Shown here piece by piece: positions 1 through 12,495 of a stretch of 64,000 nt of DNA. Position numbers and translations under genes: made by a program. Position 1 is the first letter of the stretch. Every line of letters begins with the position of its first letter. The notes below the pieces were generated by a model. It ran no database searches and was not told the origin of the DNA. It worked only from the letters and a program-made list of their open reading frames with translations. The stretch is from Hirudinaria manillensis (lineage: Eukaryota > Annelida > Clitellata > Hirudinida > Hirudinidae): contig CM067528.1 of assembly GCA_034509925.1 (NCBI GenBank), positions 3,845,001-3,909,000 of the forward strand. The letters are read 5' to 3'.

Positions 1-25
1 CGACCAGGAGTGATCGTTTGCATGA

Positions 26-240
26 GTGATGACGACTATAACGTTGATGACTTGGATAACTAGGATGATGATGACGACGACGATGACCATAATTCTAATG
101 ACAACCACGATGACGATGATGACGATGACGCCTATCCTGGAACTGACGGGGATGTCAATATTGGAGTACAGGACTATCACTGTAGGGGTGATTATGATAA
201 TGATCTTGATAGAGGAGGTGATGATGATGACGACGAGTTA
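26..240. repeat. Degenerate GAT/GAC microsatellite
   Basis: Imperfect GATGAC-type trinucleotide tract. The open frames across it encode only Met/Thr/Ile runs, so I see no gene here. Confidence 0.8.
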
Positions 241-1138
241 ATGGAATGTATATTTTGGCAAAACTTTCAATTGCTTTCTCGACATCGGCATTGATTGGTG
301 ATTGAAACGATGATTGATTTCAATCGCTAGGCACGCTTCGGCTAGGATTATTGAATGATTATTGTATTGGACTTTCATGAATATTCATCACGTGAGTCAC
401 GATCGTTTGCATATTAATTATCTCATGAATATATGCATACCAGCATGAGTCATACGATCGGTCTCCTTTCATGCTAGTTGCTCCATAAATGCTAACTTTA
501 ACAATGTCCGTCTGTCCTTTAAATGGATTTTTATCGCTTATTTTTTATCACCCGAAAAGTAATACATTAAAATTATTATTTAGAAATTAATTATGGTTAA
601 TTATGGTTCTTAATTTCGATATTTTAAATTAATTCAACGAAATTATTTCCAGAAGTGGAAATAAAATGAAATGTGATTTGAATTTAAAAGAATTTCATGG
701 TCGTGGATTCAAAATTTAAAAAAACATTTTTTATGTTGTTATGTTTAATCGAAAAAATATCGCATTTAAAATTTAATTCATTTCAAAAAGATTTCATGTC
801 ACTGATTGCCGGTCAAATAAAATGTTTCGTTTATAAATTATTTTAAAATCATTTTAAATTATTTAATAATCATTTTAAAATTATTTATTAATCATTTTAA
901 AATTATTTAATAATCATTTTAAAATTATTTAGGAATTACTTTAAAATTATTTATGAAAATAAATACAACAAGGTTTAAATTATTTTTCCCCACTTAAAAT
1001 ATTTATGAAAGTTTTTTTAAAATAAATTTAAAAAAAAATTCTGAACAATTTAATGGCAATTTTAATGCTTGGGGATCCTGGATTTTCCAGGTTTCCTAAT
1101 GGTCCTCTGAGGAAAAGGAAGGAAAAGTTGGCAGGAAT
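241..1138. other. AT-rich intergenic DNA, no gene seen
   Basis: No coding signal was found. Around 842-945 there are four to five tandem copies of a unit of about 24 bp built on AATCATTTTAAAATTATTTA. The rest is unstructured AT-rich sequence. Confidence 0.6.
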
Positions 1139-1143
1139 TTGAA

Positions 1144-1290
1144 AGCAAATTGTTGTTGTTGTTTTGTTGTTGTTGTGGTGGTGTTGTCGTTGTTGTTGAG
1201 GTTGTTTTGTTGTTGTTGTGGTTGTTGTGGTGGTGGTGGTTGTTGTTGTGGTGGTGTTGTCGTTGTTGCTGTCGTCGTTTTTGTCGTGCA
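1144..1290. repeat. (TTG)n-rich microsatellite
   Basis: TTG/TGG/TCG trinucleotide tract. The Cys/Val- or Thr/His/Asn-rich frames on the two strands are artefacts of the repeat. Confidence 0.85.
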
Positions 1291-1443
1291 AATTATTCAT
1301 GAAGAAATTCAGCAGAGCGTAAAATTAACAAGAAAAACCTTCCCTCGCGAGTTCTTTGCAAAGTTCAGCATTTTTTGCAACTTCCTGTTGTCGGTCCGTG
1401 ACTCGAAACCAACATGGCATCGAAACCACTTAACACCTTTGCT

Positions 1444-1914
<471 letters not shown>

Positions 1915-1918
1915 CATA

Positions 1919-2037
1919 AAGTTGGCATAACAACCATTTATTTGTTATGCCAACATTCGAGCATGTAACATTATACATCATAAATCTATTTTTATAGATT
2001 TATTACTTAAATAATAATATATCAAATTATTATTTGA
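1919..2037. other. Three consecutive perfect hairpins
   Basis: Directly after the TTTA array come three separate perfect inverted repeats. Stem 1 is 13 bp (1921-1933 with 1942-1954, 8-nt loop). Stem 2 is 10 bp (1980-1989 with 1994-2003, loop TTTT). Stem 3 is 10 bp (2009-2018 with 2026-2035, 7-nt loop). Function unknown; they could be remnants of a small non-autonomous element or cruciform-prone DNA. Confidence 0.6.
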
Positions 2038-2526
2038 ACTTGTAACATGACATGGCAACCATACATTCCTATCGATCGTAAAAGGTCCGACATTAAGAAA
2101 TACATCCTATTTTAACAAGCAGCCCTACTTAGAATTTAGATCTTTATTTACATTAATTAATTTAAATTAAGATTTAAATCAAAGTAATTGATTTAAAATA
2201 TTTAATAATTATTATTTAATTTATAATATAATTAATTTAACAGCAATATTTTCAGATTTTCTGTAAATTACACTTTTAAAAGGACAAATAATCCTTTCCA
2301 TTGTCGAGAATAAAGTTTAAAATTATTTGATTTTAATTATTTTTAAAAATCAAATCAAAGAATTCGAGGATTGTTTTTATTTCTTCATTTTAAGAAGACA
2401 AAACAAATGAGAAAACCTCCCACGCCAGTTCACTGAGTGCAAATGATTTGCATATTCATCAGTTATCGCCTTCGTCCGATGATTTTAAATTCGGAACGTT
2501 GAACTTTCCGATTTGGTGTTCATTCT

Positions 2527-2900
2527 ATTTTAAGTTCATTTTAAACATTTTAATAAATATTCAAAATATTTAAAACATTTTTATATTTTAAGTTCATTTT
2601 AAACATTTTAATAAATATTCTAAATATTTAAAACATTTTTATATTTTAAGTTCATTTTAAACATTTTAATAAATATTCAAAATATTTAAAACATTTTTAT
2701 ATTTTAAGTTCATTTTAAACATTTTAATAAATATTCAAACTTTAAAATATTGTTATATTTTAAATTCATTTTATAAATTTTAATGGATATTCAAACATTT
2801 AAATTATTTTTCCAATTTCAGTTCATTTTTGACAATTTAATGTATATTCCAACCTTAAATTATCTTTCTAATTTCAGTTCATTTTAAGTATTAAAATGTT
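2527..2900. repeat. 58-bp minisatellite with graded decay
   Basis: Four near-identical 58-bp units start at about 2527, 2585, 2643 and 2701. Each opens with ATTTTAAGTTCATTTTAAAC. They are followed by increasingly diverged copies, still recognisable by a TTCATTTT core, out to about 2900. Confidence 0.75.
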
Positions 2901-4930
2901 TAAATATCAACTTTAAATGTATATAACGTATAAAATATTCAAATTTAAATTATTTTTATAATTACAATCCGATTTATAAATTTTAATGATTATTCAAATG
3001 AATGTCTTCAAATGTCTTTCTATTTTAGAAATTTATTTTATTTTTCATAAAACATTTTAATGAATAATCACATATTTCCATTTATTCCTCAAATTGTGGC
3101 CTTAAAAAAATAACGTCAAAATTAATTTATGGAATTTAAAATATATTTATTGAAGTTATTAAATCAGTCAAAAGTTTTAAAATTTATTTACGATTTATTT
3201 ATTAATTTATTAAATTAATCAACAGTTTGACATAAAATCTCTAAAAAAAAAAGTTAAGCATTTATTCTGAATATATTTTTATTTTTACAAATTAAATATT
3301 TGTAATATTTATTTATTTAAAATATTAAAGATTTTTAAATAATAAAAAGTAGTAAATCAAAACGATTAACTTCTGAGTGGCATCTCCAGAACAGATTTTC
3401 CTGCCATCAGCTAATCATCACGTGATCGCTCGGAAGTCATGTGACCTCGGCGTTCAAATAAATTTTATTTCAAATTTGTTTAATGCCATTTCATGATTTT
3501 ATTTTTATTTTATATTCATATATTCTCATAATAATAATAATAATAATTATAATTATAATTGTCCATAAAATTAAATAAGCGGCCTTATTAAATGGATGAA
3601 TGCCCTGGCAAATATTATATTGCATTGTATTTTAACATTTTAATGTTAAATCACTAAATTTAAGTATTATTTTAATTTAATTTCCAAATTAATAACAACA
3701 TATTTATTTAAAACATAGTGCAATGTCTTTTATAAACAGAATGAATTCTCAGGTAACAGACACGTGATCGTTCTTCTTCTTCTTCATCTGACGGGAAATT
3801 CCAGAGCCTCGCCGAAGACCGATTATTGGAAAACGAAAGTCACGTGAGCACTCACCGGTAACCATGACGACGGAATTATAAACAAATCGATCGGTTCTGT
3901 CAAGATTAGAATTGCGAGTAAACAATGGAAAACAATGCACTCCCGCTGGTAATTCCAATGATTGGAATCAGAAAGTGAAAGCAAAAGCAAATTAATTATT
4001 TTACCAACAGACCTGTGCGTCCGTCCGTCACTTATTAAATCAACTTTTTAAATTATTTCGGTAAAACAAAAAAAAAAAAACACACCTAAAAACGCGGTCT
4101 TAATGTCGTCCATAAATAGCTAAGCATAGGTGAGCATATAATTGTGCCTGACGAATGACCAGCCCGATGGACGCCAGGGTGTCTTAAATCAAAAGAATTG
4201 AATAAGCAAATAAGCGGAACATCTGCTCAAAGGCTGATGTATTGACGGCCATGTTGCCCGGATATTGTCGAGAAATTTTTGAATTTATCGTGCAATTAAG
4301 TAAATTATTTTCTTTTTCCTGCCTAAATTTCTATTTTATTCAATTTAATTTTAAAAATACGAACAAATAAATCTCTTTAAACTCCGATATCTGGCCATGG
4401 CATGCCATTATCATAATATATTCAGTTCGTCGATGAATATTTAGTAGTCTTAACCCTTACAGATCAACAACTACTTGAATATAAACATCAATCAAATGAA
4501 TGAAACTCCGCCTACTTCGTGGTAGGTCCGATATTTTTATGTAACAACTTATTCTTCAATACACTCGGACTGGTGAATTATTTTCGATTTTCAAATTTAT
4601 TTAATTTTTATTTTTTAAATATTTATTATTTAAAAATAAAACCATTTGTTTATTTATTTTTATTTATTAATTAATTTATTTACAAAAATTGAATTATTTA
4701 ATTTTCACATTTGTCACAATAATTCAAGGTGACATTTATTAAAGATTATTATGATTAAAAATCATATAAATAGATTATATTTACTAAATAATAACTTAAA
4801 TTATCACAAACGAATATTTAAAACATCCTGCTAAATACAGTAATACGTTGTAATTAACACAAAAACATGCAAAAACAAATCAACACGCAGAAAACAAATT
4901 AAACATTTCCATTCCAATATAATAATAAAA
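2901..4930. other. AT-rich intergenic DNA, no gene seen
   Basis: I see no exon with conserved content and no RNA gene. The only open frame of note, near 3749-3958 on the minus strand, resembles no family I know. Confidence 0.5.
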
Positions 4931-4938
4931 CTATATTG

Positions 4939-4976
4939 TTGACGACGACGACGATGATGATGATGATGACGACGAC

Positions 4977-5008
<32 letters not shown>

Positions 5009-5010
5009 CG
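4939..5010. repeat. GAC/GAT microsatellite
   Basis: Trinucleotide tract alternating GAC and GAT blocks. It encodes only His/Arg or Asp runs. Confidence 0.85.
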
Positions 5011-5575
5011 ACAATTCAATCTTTTATTAAGCACCACTAAGGAATTCCTCGTTGCCATGGAGAATAAAGGCAGACGAGCGGACGAACGGCGCGGAAAAAC
5101 AAGAAACTCCACGTGTTTTTACGCTTCCTTTGCGTTCCTCTCAAATTGTGATTTAAAAAAGAAATAAATAAAAATAATAATATAAATATAAACATAAATA
5201 TAAATATAAATATAAATGTAATAATATAAATATACATAAAATTAAAACCATTGAAAAGATCCACTGCTGAAACAGTTGGATCTACTTCATAAATATTTTT
5301 AATAAACCTTTTTTTAAACCACCATCTTTTTGTTCCTCTCTTCATTAAATAATTTTTCCAGATCCGCCACCGAAGAGACCGCGGGAGAAGAAGATGACGA
5401 CGACAACGACGATGCATACTAAATGAGGTTCTAAAGAAAAAAAAAAAGCCGTCCAGTTAGGAATGACTTGCTCCACCATTGGAAAACAACTCGCTGGTCG
5501 ATGGGCATCGACTTCAAAACCTGCCTCGTACGCAGGATGAATGTTGATCAGGACTCTCGTGCCAAGAGAGAACAT

Positions 5576-5745
5576 TTCTGCACAACATTTCCCGGCAACA
5601 TTTCTCCACAACATTTCCCGGCAACATTTCCCTCGCAACATTTCCCCCGCAACATTTCCCCCGCAACATTTCCCCCGCAACATTTCCCCCGCAACATTTT
5701 CCCGCGCAACCTTTTCTGCGCAACATTTCCATACAACATACTTTA
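5576..5745. repeat. 14-bp minisatellite (CGCAACATTTCCCC)
   Basis: About ten units of a 14-bp CGCAACATTTCCCC motif. The outer units are diverged and the central four are nearly identical. The unit is not a multiple of three and contains no stop, so several frames on both strands stay open. These open frames are artefacts, not genes. Confidence 0.85.
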
Positions 5746-6120
5746 GCGGGTGGCCGGGAATAAATTTACATTTGCATTGTTTCCCAGAAAGCAATAATAA
5801 TTTTATTCACCATTAATCATTGTAACCGTGAGTGCATTTATGACCTCGATGATGATGTTGTTGATGCTTATGATGATGGTGATGATGAAGATGACAACGT
5901 AAAATACAATGCAATATACAAAACTAGGTAATGAAATGTGATGCAATGTAATTGTAACATTACAAGATGAATGTTTGAATTAATCGAATTTTATAAATTA
6001 ATAAACTAAAATAGACTAAAATGATGCATCAATTCGTATATCGAATATCAGGAATTCATTCCAGAAGTGACGTCATTCAAGTTGAAGGTTACTGGAAGTT
6101 ATCCTTTAAACAACAAAACA

Positions 6121-6260
6121 TCATCGTCGTCGTCGTCATCATCGTCATTGTCATCGTCATCATCATCATCATCATCATCATCGTCATTGCCATCGTCATC
6201 ATCATCATCATCGTCATCATCATCATCATCATCATCATCATCGTCGTCGTCGTCGTCGTA
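6121..6260. repeat. TCA/TCG microsatellite
   Basis: Pure trinucleotide tract of ATC/GTC. The Ser-only and Ile/Val-only frames across it are not credible proteins. Confidence 0.9.
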
Positions 6261-6515
6261 ATTTATGAAACTGTGACGTTACAGTGGTTCTGATTGTAAT
6301 TCGAAATGTATTACAAGCACGGTAATTGTTTTTATTTATTTATTTTTAACTCTTTTAAAATCTTTTTTGTCCGTTTAATTGTTTCAATTTCCATAAAAAT
6401 GTAATTTAAATGTAAGAAAATAATTGCTTCACCGAGGTGTCAGATGTCCATTTCCGTGGCTTAATTCCATCCTATGTTGTGACACCACTTGCTCCTATAT
6501 TATTATATATATATA

Positions 6516-6660
<145 letters not shown>

Positions 6661-7480
6661 CACGCTATTAAAAACACGTTACTTTAAGGTTTCGGGACAC
6701 GTCACGTGGACAAAAAAGAAACATTTTTCGTATCTTTTGAAGCTCGAAAAACGACATTTTTTTGTACTTTTTAAAAATTATTTCCAAACGTGACCTTGAC
6801 CTTTAAACTTCATTTAAACTTCATTTTAATTAATTTAACAACATTTATGAAGTTAAGAAAAGAATCAATTTAAAAGGCATTTAAAAAGCATTTAAATAAA
6901 CGTAAATAAATATTTAATCGCATTTAATCGCACTTAATCGGTTGAAAACAAAGCCGATTTAATAATTAAAATTAAAGATTTATGACTGCCGAACTCACCT
7001 GAGACATCAATCAAGGTGTGGCCTTGAATAAACTAATGCAGTTTAAATTTTAATTTTAAATTTCTTCGATTTGTTGCAGAAAACCTTGAAAAACGTTTCT
7101 TTATTTTAAAATAAAATGCTCGGATTTTTTTACAATTGTTTACAATTGCTATTAAAGGACTCTTCCGATACTCTGCTCTATCATTAGAATATGCGATGTA
7201 ACCATGGTGAGTGATATTATGTTTGTTGTTATTTTCGAACGTCCATGGATGATTATCTTTCATTTCACTGGTATTATATATATGCAGATTCTATTTTGCT
7301 CTGGGTTTAATCTGAAAGTTAAATGAATTTTTAATCCATTTTAACATTGATTTATTGGATATATTCGAAGGTTTAAAAGTCTTATTGTGGAATAATTTAA
7401 TATAATAAAATAATTTAAACAAAATAATTTTAAAGCAAAAATGTAAGGAACTTTGTAAGAAAACAAAAACAAAAATTCAT
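6661..7480. other. Intergenic DNA upstream of the SRCR-like gene
   Basis: No conserved coding segment is seen. It presumably includes promoter and 5' UTR of the gene at 7567, but I cannot place a TATA box or start site with confidence. Confidence 0.4.
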
Positions 7481-7566
7481 TTCGTTGGTTGCCTTCCATA
7501 GCAAGGATGACGTCAGAGTCTTAGAAGAAAAAAAAAATATAGAAGAAACAGAAAATAACGGAAACC

Positions 7567-8727
7567 ATGACGAACTTGATGAACTTCCTGTTCATAATTT
7601 TGGCACCTACGATGACCAGGTCATTGTCAAACAATCTGGAACTGAGACTGGTGACGAGAAGCGTCAGAAGACACTACGGCTTGCTCGAGTTTCAGAACGG
7701 AGACGGGGTCTGGAAAGCCTTCTGTGGACGTTATTGGACGGAGGCGAATTCGGTCTTAGCCTGCAAGAAGCTTGGATACGACGAAGGAAAGCATTCGAGG
7801 AACATGATGAATCTGTACGGAGTGATGTTCTCACTTCCAGATACCAGGATCGTGGACTGCAAATCTGAAGACTACTATTTTGAAGAGTGCTTCTACAAAA
7901 ACTACACTAACAACAAGAACTGCGAGAATAGCAATTTCCTTCCCGTGTTCCTCGTCTGCACTTCTGGAAATGCTGACAACCTCGCGTTTGTTTCGACTTC
8001 CTTATCAGACAACATACTCTCTTATAGACGATTCGATGCCGATAAGACCTTCCTGGTTCTCGGCTCTACGTGGACCAATTGGCACGATAGACTGGCAGCC
8101 TACCAGTTGGGCCAGGGGCAATGCCAACACAGTTTGATCCCCCTGAAGTCGGAACAAAACCTGACCAAACTCAAATGCTCCTACGATGCCAAAAGCTTGG
8201 ACGATTGCGAGGCCATCCCGAGGAGAGGGAAAAGTTTGCTTCGCTTGACTTGTTTCACCAACTACGACCTCCTTCTGTCTGACTTTGGTTACGTAATCTA
8301 CCGCGAAGTGGAGCACGCAGTCACCAACTTCTCACTGAGTCTTGAATTCCAAGAACCAACAGATGTCATCCTAAACGTCAACTTCAAGAACTTCGTCCCG
8401 AACTGCCAGAGCCTAAACATTTTGCCAGACCAGGAGGAAGAGCCATTCAATTATTTCAAAAAAACATCCGAATTCGACGTTGAACGCCGACTCGTAACCC
8501 ACTTTTCCATCAATTACTTGAGCCAATGCAAAACCAAGAACCCTTTCCAAAGCTACCTGGAAATCATGCTCTCCGAATTTCCTCGCAGGCACTGGATTCC
8601 CAGGTTCCACGTGGAATACTTTCTGCCACTGCTTAGCGTGTCCTTATTTTTCCTCTTGTACTATTACAAGAAAACAATTTCTCGCAAATCTTTCCCGAGA
8701 GCGTCGAACAAATATTTGTTACGTTAG
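7567..8727 (+). CDS. Scavenger receptor cysteine-rich (SRCR)-like membrane protein, single exon
   Basis: A 386-residue protein in one open frame without introns. Residues 1-20 form a hydrophobic segment that fits a signal peptide. Residues about 27-130 look like one SRCR domain: a start of the type LLEFQNGDGVWKAFCGRYW, then EANSVLACKKLGYDEG, then paired cysteines, ending VFLVC. Residues about 140-230 look like a second, degenerate SRCR-like copy (KLKCSYDAKSLDDCE, LRLTC). The segment after it has few cysteines and no recognised domain. Residues about 345-366 are a hydrophobic transmembrane stretch followed by a short basic tail, so a type I surface protein is likely. An AATAAA lies at 8759, 32 bp after the stop. 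SRCR proteins commonly act in ligand binding or innate recognition; the ligand here is unknown. The lack of introns is odd beside its intron-rich neighbours and may indicate a retrocopy origin. Confidence 0.7.
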   Translation: MTNLMNFLFIILAPTMTRSLSNNLELRLVTRSVRRHYGLLEFQNGDGVWKAFCGRYWTEANSVLACKKLGYDEGKHSRNMMNLYGVMFSLPDTRIVDCKSEDYYFEECFYKNYTNNKNCENSNFLPVFLVCTSGNADNLAFVSTSLSDNILSYRRFDADKTFLVLGSTWTNWHDRLAAYQLGQGQCQHSLIPLKSEQNLTKLKCSYDAKSLDDCEAIPRRGKSLLRLTCFTNYDLLLSDFGYVIYREVEHAVTNFSLSLEFQEPTDVILNVNFKNFVPNCQSLNILPDQEEEPFNYFKKTSEFDVERRLVTHFSINYLSQCKTKNPFQSYLEIMLSEFPRRHWIPRFHVEYFLPLLSVSLFFLLYYYKKTISRKSFPRASNKYLLR

Positions 8728-9406
8728 TCATACTTTTCCTGTTCATTGTTTCATGTCAAATAAATGTTAATATTTGATGTTACACTTGTTCTTGGTGCTA
8801 GAACAACAACAGCTACAACAACAACAACAACAACATCAACAGCTACAACGACAGCAACAAAAACAACAACATTAATTACCATTTAAATTTTTGTCCTTTT
8901 CCAATTAAGGCCAAGTTTATTGAAAGTAAAAGAAAATAAAAGTCAAAAAGTTAAAAATTATTGTGGATTATTTCTAAAAATGAGGAACATGTCCGTGTTT
9001 GCGTGAGAGAATTGATGCCCGGGTTTAACGAAGTTTTCGGCTTTATGTCAGTTGATAGGACTTTGCATGACGACCAGAAGATAATCGTTATCTGCACACA
9101 ATTGAACAAATTATGCAATTAATTGCGTTTATTTATAAAAATAATAATTATCTGGATATAATTTAACAAAAGATATAATTAAACTAATAGCACGTATTTG
9201 TCGATGGTCATGCAATGTAGAAACTACATTGTCGTCCTAAGCGGACCACGTTTTTTGGCATAACTCTCTTAAATGTTAATTGTACTTTAAAGCATATTTC
9301 TCCAGAAATTATCATCAGAATGTAGAATAAATATCCATATCAACTACAATTCCTGTAACAAATGACATATCCAAATTTGGGTTTTCTAAAATAATTGTGT
9401 CAAAAG
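8728..9406. other. Intergenic DNA with 3' UTR and CAA repeat
   Basis: Contains the polyadenylation signal at 8759-8764, a (CAA)n tract near 8805-8870, and AT-rich sequence. A conserved last exon for the dynein light chain gene read from the other strand was looked for here and not found. Confidence 0.5.
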
Positions 9407-9896
9407 CTATCGCAAAAAATCACCATCCGCTTGAAGATATGATGACCACTGTACGTCCAAGTGTTTCTCATTCGTTTGTCGATCTGAATACAATGTTTAG
9501 AATTTCAACGTACCTGGTGCCACCATGACCTCGTATTTCTTGGATCGAATCCTGAAGAAGGTCAGTTCATTGACTGGATCGATGTCCCTGACGCAGTGTT
9601 GTGCCTGATCGGAAATGCTTCTGAAATGAGCGGCATATTGAACTGAAGTTGAATTATCCATCGTCGAACGTACAGGTACACCTGGAAAGGATTGGACGAA
9701 AACGGACGAACAGTTGTAAACGTAACGAATGTAAACATCAAAAAATTAAAAATAAGTTAATTATGAACAATTAATTAATTAATTAATTAAATAAATAAGT
9801 TACTGCCAAACCTTCTTTGTTGACGATTATAAGGCCGGTGACCCCTTTGTAGTTCTGGATTCTCTTCAGAATTTCTTCGCCTTCCGACGTCTTCAT
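9407..9896 (-). CDS. DYNLRB1: Dynein light chain roadblock-type (DYNLRB), last exon uncertain
   Basis: Two minus-strand exons are firm. Exon 1 is 9812-9896, with the ATG at 9894-9896 and protein start [14 protein letters not shown]. Exon 2 is 9514-9681, giving [16 protein letters not shown] and later [20 protein letters not shown]. They join in phase and match the roadblock/LC7 fold of cytoplasmic dynein light chains, which bind dynein intermediate chain. The usual final strand (DYFLIVIQNP type) follows directly in other animals but was not found. The only in-phase exon close downstream is 9407-9483, whose product has no similarity to the family. So the C-terminus is unknown: either a distant exon, a diverged tail, or a broken gene. 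Exons 1 and 2 are high confidence; the third is low. Family members are about 96 residues; exons 1 and 2 cover about 84. Confidence 0.75.
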
Positions 9897-11023
9897 TTAA
9901 TTTTTAAATTCATTTTAAATAAAGTTTAAATTTCATTTAACTCTGAATTCAATTGAAACAAACCATTTATCAATCAAACGTTCCAACCAAACTTAAAGAA
10001 TTCCGTTGAATGCAAACGATGTTTAAAACAGAAACAGAAAGAAAAAAAAAGAAAAAAGAATTTAAACGATTTAAAAGTAAAACTAAGGATAAGTAAATCC
10101 TGAAATAACTCCAGGAAAATCATGGAAACTGCAACACGATTCAAGTCCGCCAACCAAGTAACCTTCCATTTTTTCTCACCATTTCTTAGCCTCAGAATCA
10201 ACCGTTCAAGAACTACGAAATAGGAAATTTAAGATTTTATTTAATCAATTATATTCTAATTAATTCTGTAATTAATTGTTAAAATCAAGAAAATTAATTT
10301 CTAATTCAACCAGAATCCTCTAAACGCTGCTCGACCAACTTCTTCCAAATGTCTGAACGCGAAAACATTTTTCAACGCATCTCGGATTTTAAAAAATACG
10401 TTGCCATAGAAATCCAGTCAAAGATGGTTTAAAAGTTGTTTTTGCTTAACAATTAATAATTAATTTTAAACAATTTATTGCGAACAATGGTCTTAAGATA
10501 TATTTTTGTTTTTCAAGTATTTTCGTTTATTTCCTGGAACTGATTAACATGATCATTACTTAACTTTTATTCGCTCAAAAGTGATCAACTTTATCAAAAC
10601 ACGAGGAGCCAGATTTATTTCTATGCATTTTATTAATGTAATGTCAAAAGCAAAATGGATGCAATTTATGGGTCAAATGTTTCTGAAACACTCCGTGGAT
10701 CCGAAAACCGTTCCTCCGTGTTTGCATATAGACTCTTTTACTATAGTCTCAATCCGTACAAAAGAGCTATAAAGAGTTGAAAACCTTCATTCTTGCCTCA
10801 ACAACTAAGGCCATGTTTACCTTAAACTGCTGCAGATCGTAGATTACACCTGCCTCGCCTGTGTACTTTCTAGAACCACTTCGTCTACGTGTTTTAGTTT
10901 CTCTCGCGAGGAGTTACTCTTTCACGTTCATCGGATTGTTTCGCCATCTGAGACTTGGGAAATCGAGTTGATTGGATCGACGTAGTTCGGTATTCATGTT
11001 GTCGTTCATAATGTCGAACTGCA
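9897..11023. other. Region between DYNLRB and the AOS-LOX fusion
   Basis: The two genes are divergently arranged, so this 1.1 kb should hold both promoters. I see no exon. The fusion gene's ATG at 11024 follows the context ACTGCAATGGG, with A at -3 offset and G at +4. Confidence 0.4.
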
Positions 11024-12412
11024 ATGGGTAACGGTTTGGTGAAATCGTCTCAGAGCCTGGAAGAGAAAGAGCTGGCGATCCTGAAGGACATCGAAGAGCC
11101 CAACATCCACCTGTACAGACTCTTCCGACCGAAATCCATGACGCTCCATGAGCTCGTGAAAGTCGCGTCTCCGAATTACTTGAGCATCTTTGGCCACGAG
11201 AGACTCAACAATAACAACAACAGCTTCCCAGTTCCGCTGTCACCGTTCTACGGGGTGGAAGAGAAAAAGAAGAGGACGATGAGGTGTCGGCCTGACCACG
11301 GCAGGGGCAGGAACTACGACCTTCGTCATCTGCAGCAGATAAGCGAGAAGGCGTTGATGAAAAGAACAGAGGAGGAGGAGGGGGGAAGAAAAGATGATCA
11401 AGAAGTCGTCGAAGACGCTCGAGCGGACGACGCGGTGCAAGCGGCCGAGGAATTGGTCACTGCGACGACAGCTACGACAGTAGCGACCACAGTAACGACC
11501 GCAGCAGCGACGATAGCGACGACAGCGACAACTTCGGAAATGGAAGTCGACGAAGTTGATTCCACGGAAGCACCTCCAGATGTCCTGGAAAAGTCTTCTG
11601 AGGGGCATAAAGGATCGACTCCGGATGGACTCCTTCCTATCATCACCGTGGAACCGGCCAATGACAAGGAAGACGACGACGACGATGAGGTCTTCATTGC
11701 CGATGAGCAGGGTAGATTTTGAGGGCTTGAATCAGTTTTTTTTTTAATAATTTTTATTCTAAGTTTATAATTTCTTTCTTTTCAATCCAACTTCGGGCGA
11801 ATGATTTTTTTTTCCTGGTCTTTTGAGAATTTTTCTCAGAAATTTAAAATCTACTTCCAAGAATCAATTGCCATCGCCCTGTTATTTCAGGGTCGTCGTT
11901 ATTACTGAGAAATAAACATCATAAACTCTTAAATAATTTTTTTTATTTTTAAATTCTGACAAAAAAAGGTCCTGCATAAGCTAATGAATTGAGCGAAAAA
12001 TAATGACTCAATTTGGTGCTCAATTATTTAAGTTTAAGGCAAAAGAATCAGAAATTCCTCTTCCTAATCCGATATGATGATGATGATGATGACGACGACG
12101 ATGATGATGCTATTGTTGTTGATCAGGCTCGTTATGATTGTGATACTGGTTGTAACGATGGTGAAGATGACGACTATGATGATGATGACGATGGTATTGT
12201 TGCTTGTCGGACACATTATGATTGTGATATTGATAAAGACAACTGCTATGATAGTGATTGTGATGATGGTGATGATGATGATGATGATGATGATGATTTC
12301 GTATATAGAAAAGAAGAAAAGAACTTGTTATGATGGATCACGCAATTTGTTTGCAAAATCTCAACACGTGCGTGGTTCTGATGGAAATGTTTCATGGTAA
12401 TAATTCTTGTGT

Positions 12413-12447
<35 letters not shown>

Positions 12448-12451
12448 TAAC

Positions 12452-12495
<44 letters not shown>

